DNA from: Microbacterium salitolerans
GTDB taxonomy: Bacteria > Actinomycetota > Actinomycetes > Actinomycetales > Microbacteriaceae
Length of the DNA stretch: 64,000 nucleotides
Direction: 5' to 3'
Assembly (NCBI RefSeq): GCF_019720895.1
Contig: NZ_JAHKSH010000005.1
Location: 124,001 to 188,000 of the forward strand
Shown here: positions 61,759-64,000 of the stretch, piece after piece
Layout of the letters: each line of letters starts with the position of its first letter
How positions within the stretch are numbered: position 1 is the first letter of the stretch
Program-made: the position numbers and the translations under genes
Notes under the pieces: model-generated
What the model saw: the letters and a program-made list of their open reading frames with translations, nothing else
What the model was told of the DNA's origin: nothing
Databases searched by the model: none

Positions 61759-61780
61759 GTTCACCGCGGCGTCACCGGCG
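61759..61780 (+). promoter_or_regulatory. PHO box upstream of the secreted phosphoesterase
   Basis: GTTCACCGCGG (61759-61769) is followed by CGTCACCGGCG (61770-61780), an 11-base direct repeat of the PhoP type. It starts 15 bases after the PhnX-like stop and ends 56 bases before the phosphoesterase ATG. Confidence 0.72.
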
Positions 61781-61836
61781 CGACAGGTGGATCCGCTTGG
61801 GTCTGGGGGTTCCCCTCCCTCCATCAGGAAGACCCC

Positions 61837-63957
61837 ATGAAGATCACGCGCACCTGCGCCGTCGGCGGACTCCTCGTCGCGGCGCTCGCCCTCCCCGCAC
61901 TGCCCGCTGTCGCGGCCCCCGCACCGCCCGCCTCGGCGGTCGTCTCGTCGGACGGATCCGCGATCGTCGTCGACGATGCCGACCTGGCCGCGGGCGACGC
62001 GCTGTCGGTCTCGTATGAGACGGACGCGCCGCACGAGCTCAACTGGATTGGCGTCTACCCCGCGGGCGTCACACCCGGAGACACCGCGTCGACGCAATGG
62101 GCCTACACGCCCGACCCCAGCGGAACGGTCGCATTCGACGGCCTCGCCGCGGGCGACTGGGACGTGTACCTTCTCGCCGAGGACGGCTACGGCGTTCTCG
62201 CGGGCCCGGCGCGCGTCGCGGTCTCGCCGGACCCGGGCGCCGCGCAGCCCGGCGACCCGGATGGCGCCGTCGACATCGCGCCCGTCGCGATGACGCGCGA
62301 CACGGACGAGGTCGTCGCGCGCGAGGCGTTTTCGGCGGACGGCGCCGAGGGCTGGTCCGCGTCGGGCTGGCAGTTCCTCACGCGCGACGAGTGGACGGCG
62401 GGCGTCGACGAGATGCGCACGCGCTTCGGCCGCGCCGACGGCACGATCGCCGTCGCCGACCCGCAGCAGTTCGGCGGGTCGTTCGACGCGACCCTCGCGA
62501 GCGCGCCCGTCGACGTGACGGGCCTCGGATCCGTGCGCCTGAGCTTCGACAGCCACTACCGCGGATCCGCGAACCAGTCCGGCGCCGTGTCGGTCAGCTT
62601 CGACGGCGGCGAGACGAGCGAGGTCCTGCGCCTCGACAGCGAGAGCATCGCCGACGGCTACGACGCACGGCAGATGAACGGCACGCAGGACATCGTGATC
62701 GAGGTGCCGTCCGGCGCTCGCGAGGCCGTGTTCTCGTGGACCCTCACGGGCGACGAGACGTCGCGGTACTGGGCAATCGACTCCGTCGCCGTGCACGAGG
62801 TGCTCGCCGAGGCCGTGGGCGAGCCGACGCAGGCGTGGGTGATGAGCGACATCCAGGGCCACCCGCAGGACTGGCAGCACGCGCTCGGCGACTACGCCGA
62901 GATCGCCCCCGAGGCCGACGCGATGGCGATCGTGGGGGACGTCGTGAACTCGGGCACGACGCGGGAGTGGGACGAGATCTCCGACGTCATGGGTGCGACG
63001 GCGCACCTCCGTCCGCGCCAGACGATCGCGGCGATCGGGAACCACGAGCGCTACGCGCCGGGCGGCTTCGAGGCGAATCGCGATCGCTTCCTCACGTTCG
63101 CCGAGCGCGACCGCGTCTGGGACGAGTACGTGATCGAGGGCCCCTCCGGCGACCTTCCCGTCATCATGCTCGGGCAGGAGTTCGCGGGCCCGCCCGACGT
63201 GCCGATGTCGGAGGAGCAGGTGCGCTTCCTCGAGGAGCGCCTCGCCCACTGGACCGCGCAGGGCTCCCAGGTGCTCGTGCTCACGCACTTCCCGCTCGGC
63301 GACACGGTCTCGGCGTCGTGGATCCCCCACTACGCGGATCACCACCAGATGAACGATCGGCTCACGAGCATCCTCGGCAACTATCCGAACGCGGTCGTGA
63401 TGTCCGGCCACACGCACTACCCCGCCGAGCTCGGCGACTGGGCGGTCCAGCGCCGCACGACGGACGGCCACGCGGACGGCTTCTGGGCCGTCAACACGAT
63501 TGCGATGCACGTCGAGTGGGACGCGCGCGGCGAGAGCACGTCGGACATCACCGAGGTCGTCACGCGCGACATCAACCAGGGTCTGACGGTCGACGCCTAC
63601 GGCGACCGTCTCGTCGTGACGGCCCACGACTTCGAGACCGACGAGCAGCTGCGGCAGGTGACGATCCCGAACCCCCTCATCGAGAGCGAGACCGACGAGC
63701 AGATCGTCGCCGGCACCCCCGAGATCGTCTCGGAGCACCACCGGGGCATCAAGCCGGGTGCCTGGCTCACGGTCGACGAGGGATCCTGGCCGGCAGGCAC
63801 CGAGTTCTCCTACCGCTGGCTCGCCGACGGGAGGCCGATCGCAGGCGAGACCTCGAACCGCTTCCACCTGACGGGCCGGTACAAGGGCGTCGACATCGCG
63901 GTCGAGGTCACGGGCGCCGGCGTCGCGGCGGAATCGGAACCGGTGCGCATCGACTGA
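61837..63957 (+). CDS. Secreted calcineurin-like metallophosphoesterase
   Basis: A 706-residue exported protein with a Sec signal (cleavage near AVAA, 26). A first beta domain (30-125) and a jelly-roll-like domain (about 155-325) precede the phosphoesterase core: SDIQGH (337-342), GDVVN (367-371), GNHE (401-404), THFP (483-486) and GHTHY (524-528). The first motif has Gln where DxH has His. An Ig-like domain occupies about 610-706. The PHO box and position suggest it frees phosphate from external esters for uptake. Confidence 0.87.
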   Translation: MKITRTCAVGGLLVAALALPALPAVAAPAPPASAVVSSDGSAIVVDDADLAAGDALSVSYETDAPHELNWIGVYPAGVTPGDTASTQWAYTPDPSGTVAFDGLAAGDWDVYLLAEDGYGVLAGPARVAVSPDPGAAQPGDPDGAVDIAPVAMTRDTDEVVAREAFSADGAEGWSASGWQFLTRDEWTAGVDEMRTRFGRADGTIAVADPQQFGGSFDATLASAPVDVTGLGSVRLSFDSHYRGSANQSGAVSVSFDGGETSEVLRLDSESIADGYDARQMNGTQDIVIEVPSGAREAVFSWTLTGDETSRYWAIDSVAVHEVLAEAVGEPTQAWVMSDIQGHPQDWQHALGDYAEIAPEADAMAIVGDVVNSGTTREWDEISDVMGATAHLRPRQTIAAIGNHERYAPGGFEANRDRFLTFAERDRVWDEYVIEGPSGDLPVIMLGQEFAGPPDVPMSEEQVRFLEERLAHWTAQGSQVLVLTHFPLGDTVSASWIPHYADHHQMNDRLTSILGNYPNAVVMSGHTHYPAELGDWAVQRRTTDGHADGFWAVNTIAMHVEWDARGESTSDITEVVTRDINQGLTVDAYGDRLVVTAHDFETDEQLRQVTIPNPLIESETDEQIVAGTPEIVSEHHRGIKPGAWLTVDEGSWPAGTEFSYRWLADGRPIAGETSNRFHLTGRYKGVDIAVEVTGAGVAAESEPVRID

Positions 63958-63965
63958 CGATCTCA

Positions 63966-64000
63966 CGAGCGCACATGATCCCTGCGGGCGTACACGAGAT
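63966..64000. repeat. Palindromic intergenic repeat (copy 2, cut by window edge)
   Basis: The 17 bases CGAGCGCACATGATCCC at 63966-63982 are identical to the arm of the repeat at 33913-33984, and the next bases (TGCG, CGTACA, GA) continue the match to its other arm. It begins nine bases after the phosphoesterase stop. The opposite arm would lie outside the window. Confidence 0.7.

Overview
The window is high-GC DNA from an actinobacterium, most likely a member of the Microbacteriaceae close to Microbacterium. The signs are near-saturated GC at third codon positions, a 260-residue ATP synthase delta subunit, Rho with a very long Ala/Glu/Lys-rich N-terminus, DUF3097 and deazaflavin (F420)-type Ddn-family proteins, a LAxTG-type sorting signal, and PHO boxes of the actinobacterial PhoP type. 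Naming the family is an inference from gene content. Coding density is very high: no gene-free stretch exceeds 300 bases, and the largest gaps (24360-24571, 31174-31423, 41774-41973, 19009-19233) hold promoters, hairpins or, in one case, a coding-like remnant.

Region 1 (1-26883, mostly minus strand) is a core housekeeping block read right to left: argS, then lysA-hom-thrB-thrC (lysine/threonine branch of the aspartate pathway), rho, prfA, prmC, the threonylcarbamoyladenylate synthase gene, a WecA/TagO-like glycophosphotransferase, two AtpI-like membrane proteins, and the ATP synthase genes atpB-E-F-H-A-G-D (atpD runs off the left edge). Two things interrupt it. A group of cysK-cysE-amidase on the plus strand, plus a DUF4012 protein and a LAATG cell-wall protein on the minus strand, sits between prfA and prmC. 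A secreted 20-residue-repeat protein sits on the plus strand between argS and lysA.

Region 2 (26980-41773) is mixed: two tandem SGNH-hydrolase lipoproteins, a Tat-exported rhamnogalacturonan lyase with domains inserted in its C-terminal domain, an SOS-response-associated (SRAP) DNA-protein crosslink protein next to a tRNA-Arg(CCG), a DHFR-like reductase, a CPBP membrane protein, a DUF3097-trmB-His-rich membrane protein-ycnI operon (probable copper handling), a TPM-domain/PspA membrane-stress pair, an arginase-family enzyme, an iron-box-controlled SIP-domain protein and an AhpD-like protein.

Region 3 (41821-48278) is an alpha/beta hydrolase gene followed by a complete peptide/nickel-type ABC transporter (binding protein, two permeases, two ATPases). 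An AT-rich double palindrome resembling a metal-regulator operator precedes it. An F420-type Ddn-family gene follows.

Region 4 (48365-64000) is a phosphonate and phosphate-scavenging supercluster. On the minus strand are phnF (regulator), phnD-C-E (transporter, with two permease domains fused in one PhnE), and the translationally coupled C-P lyase operon phnG-H-I-J-K-L-DUF1045-phnM-phnN. Divergently, a FAD-dependent oxidoreductase and a phosphonatase-like HAD hydrolase form a second, hydrolytic C-P cleavage route, followed by a secreted metallophosphoesterase. Direct-repeat PHO boxes stand about 40-57 bases before phnF, phnG and the phosphoesterase gene, so the cluster is probably induced together by phosphate starvation. 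I found no CRISPR array, insertion sequence, prophage or rRNA.
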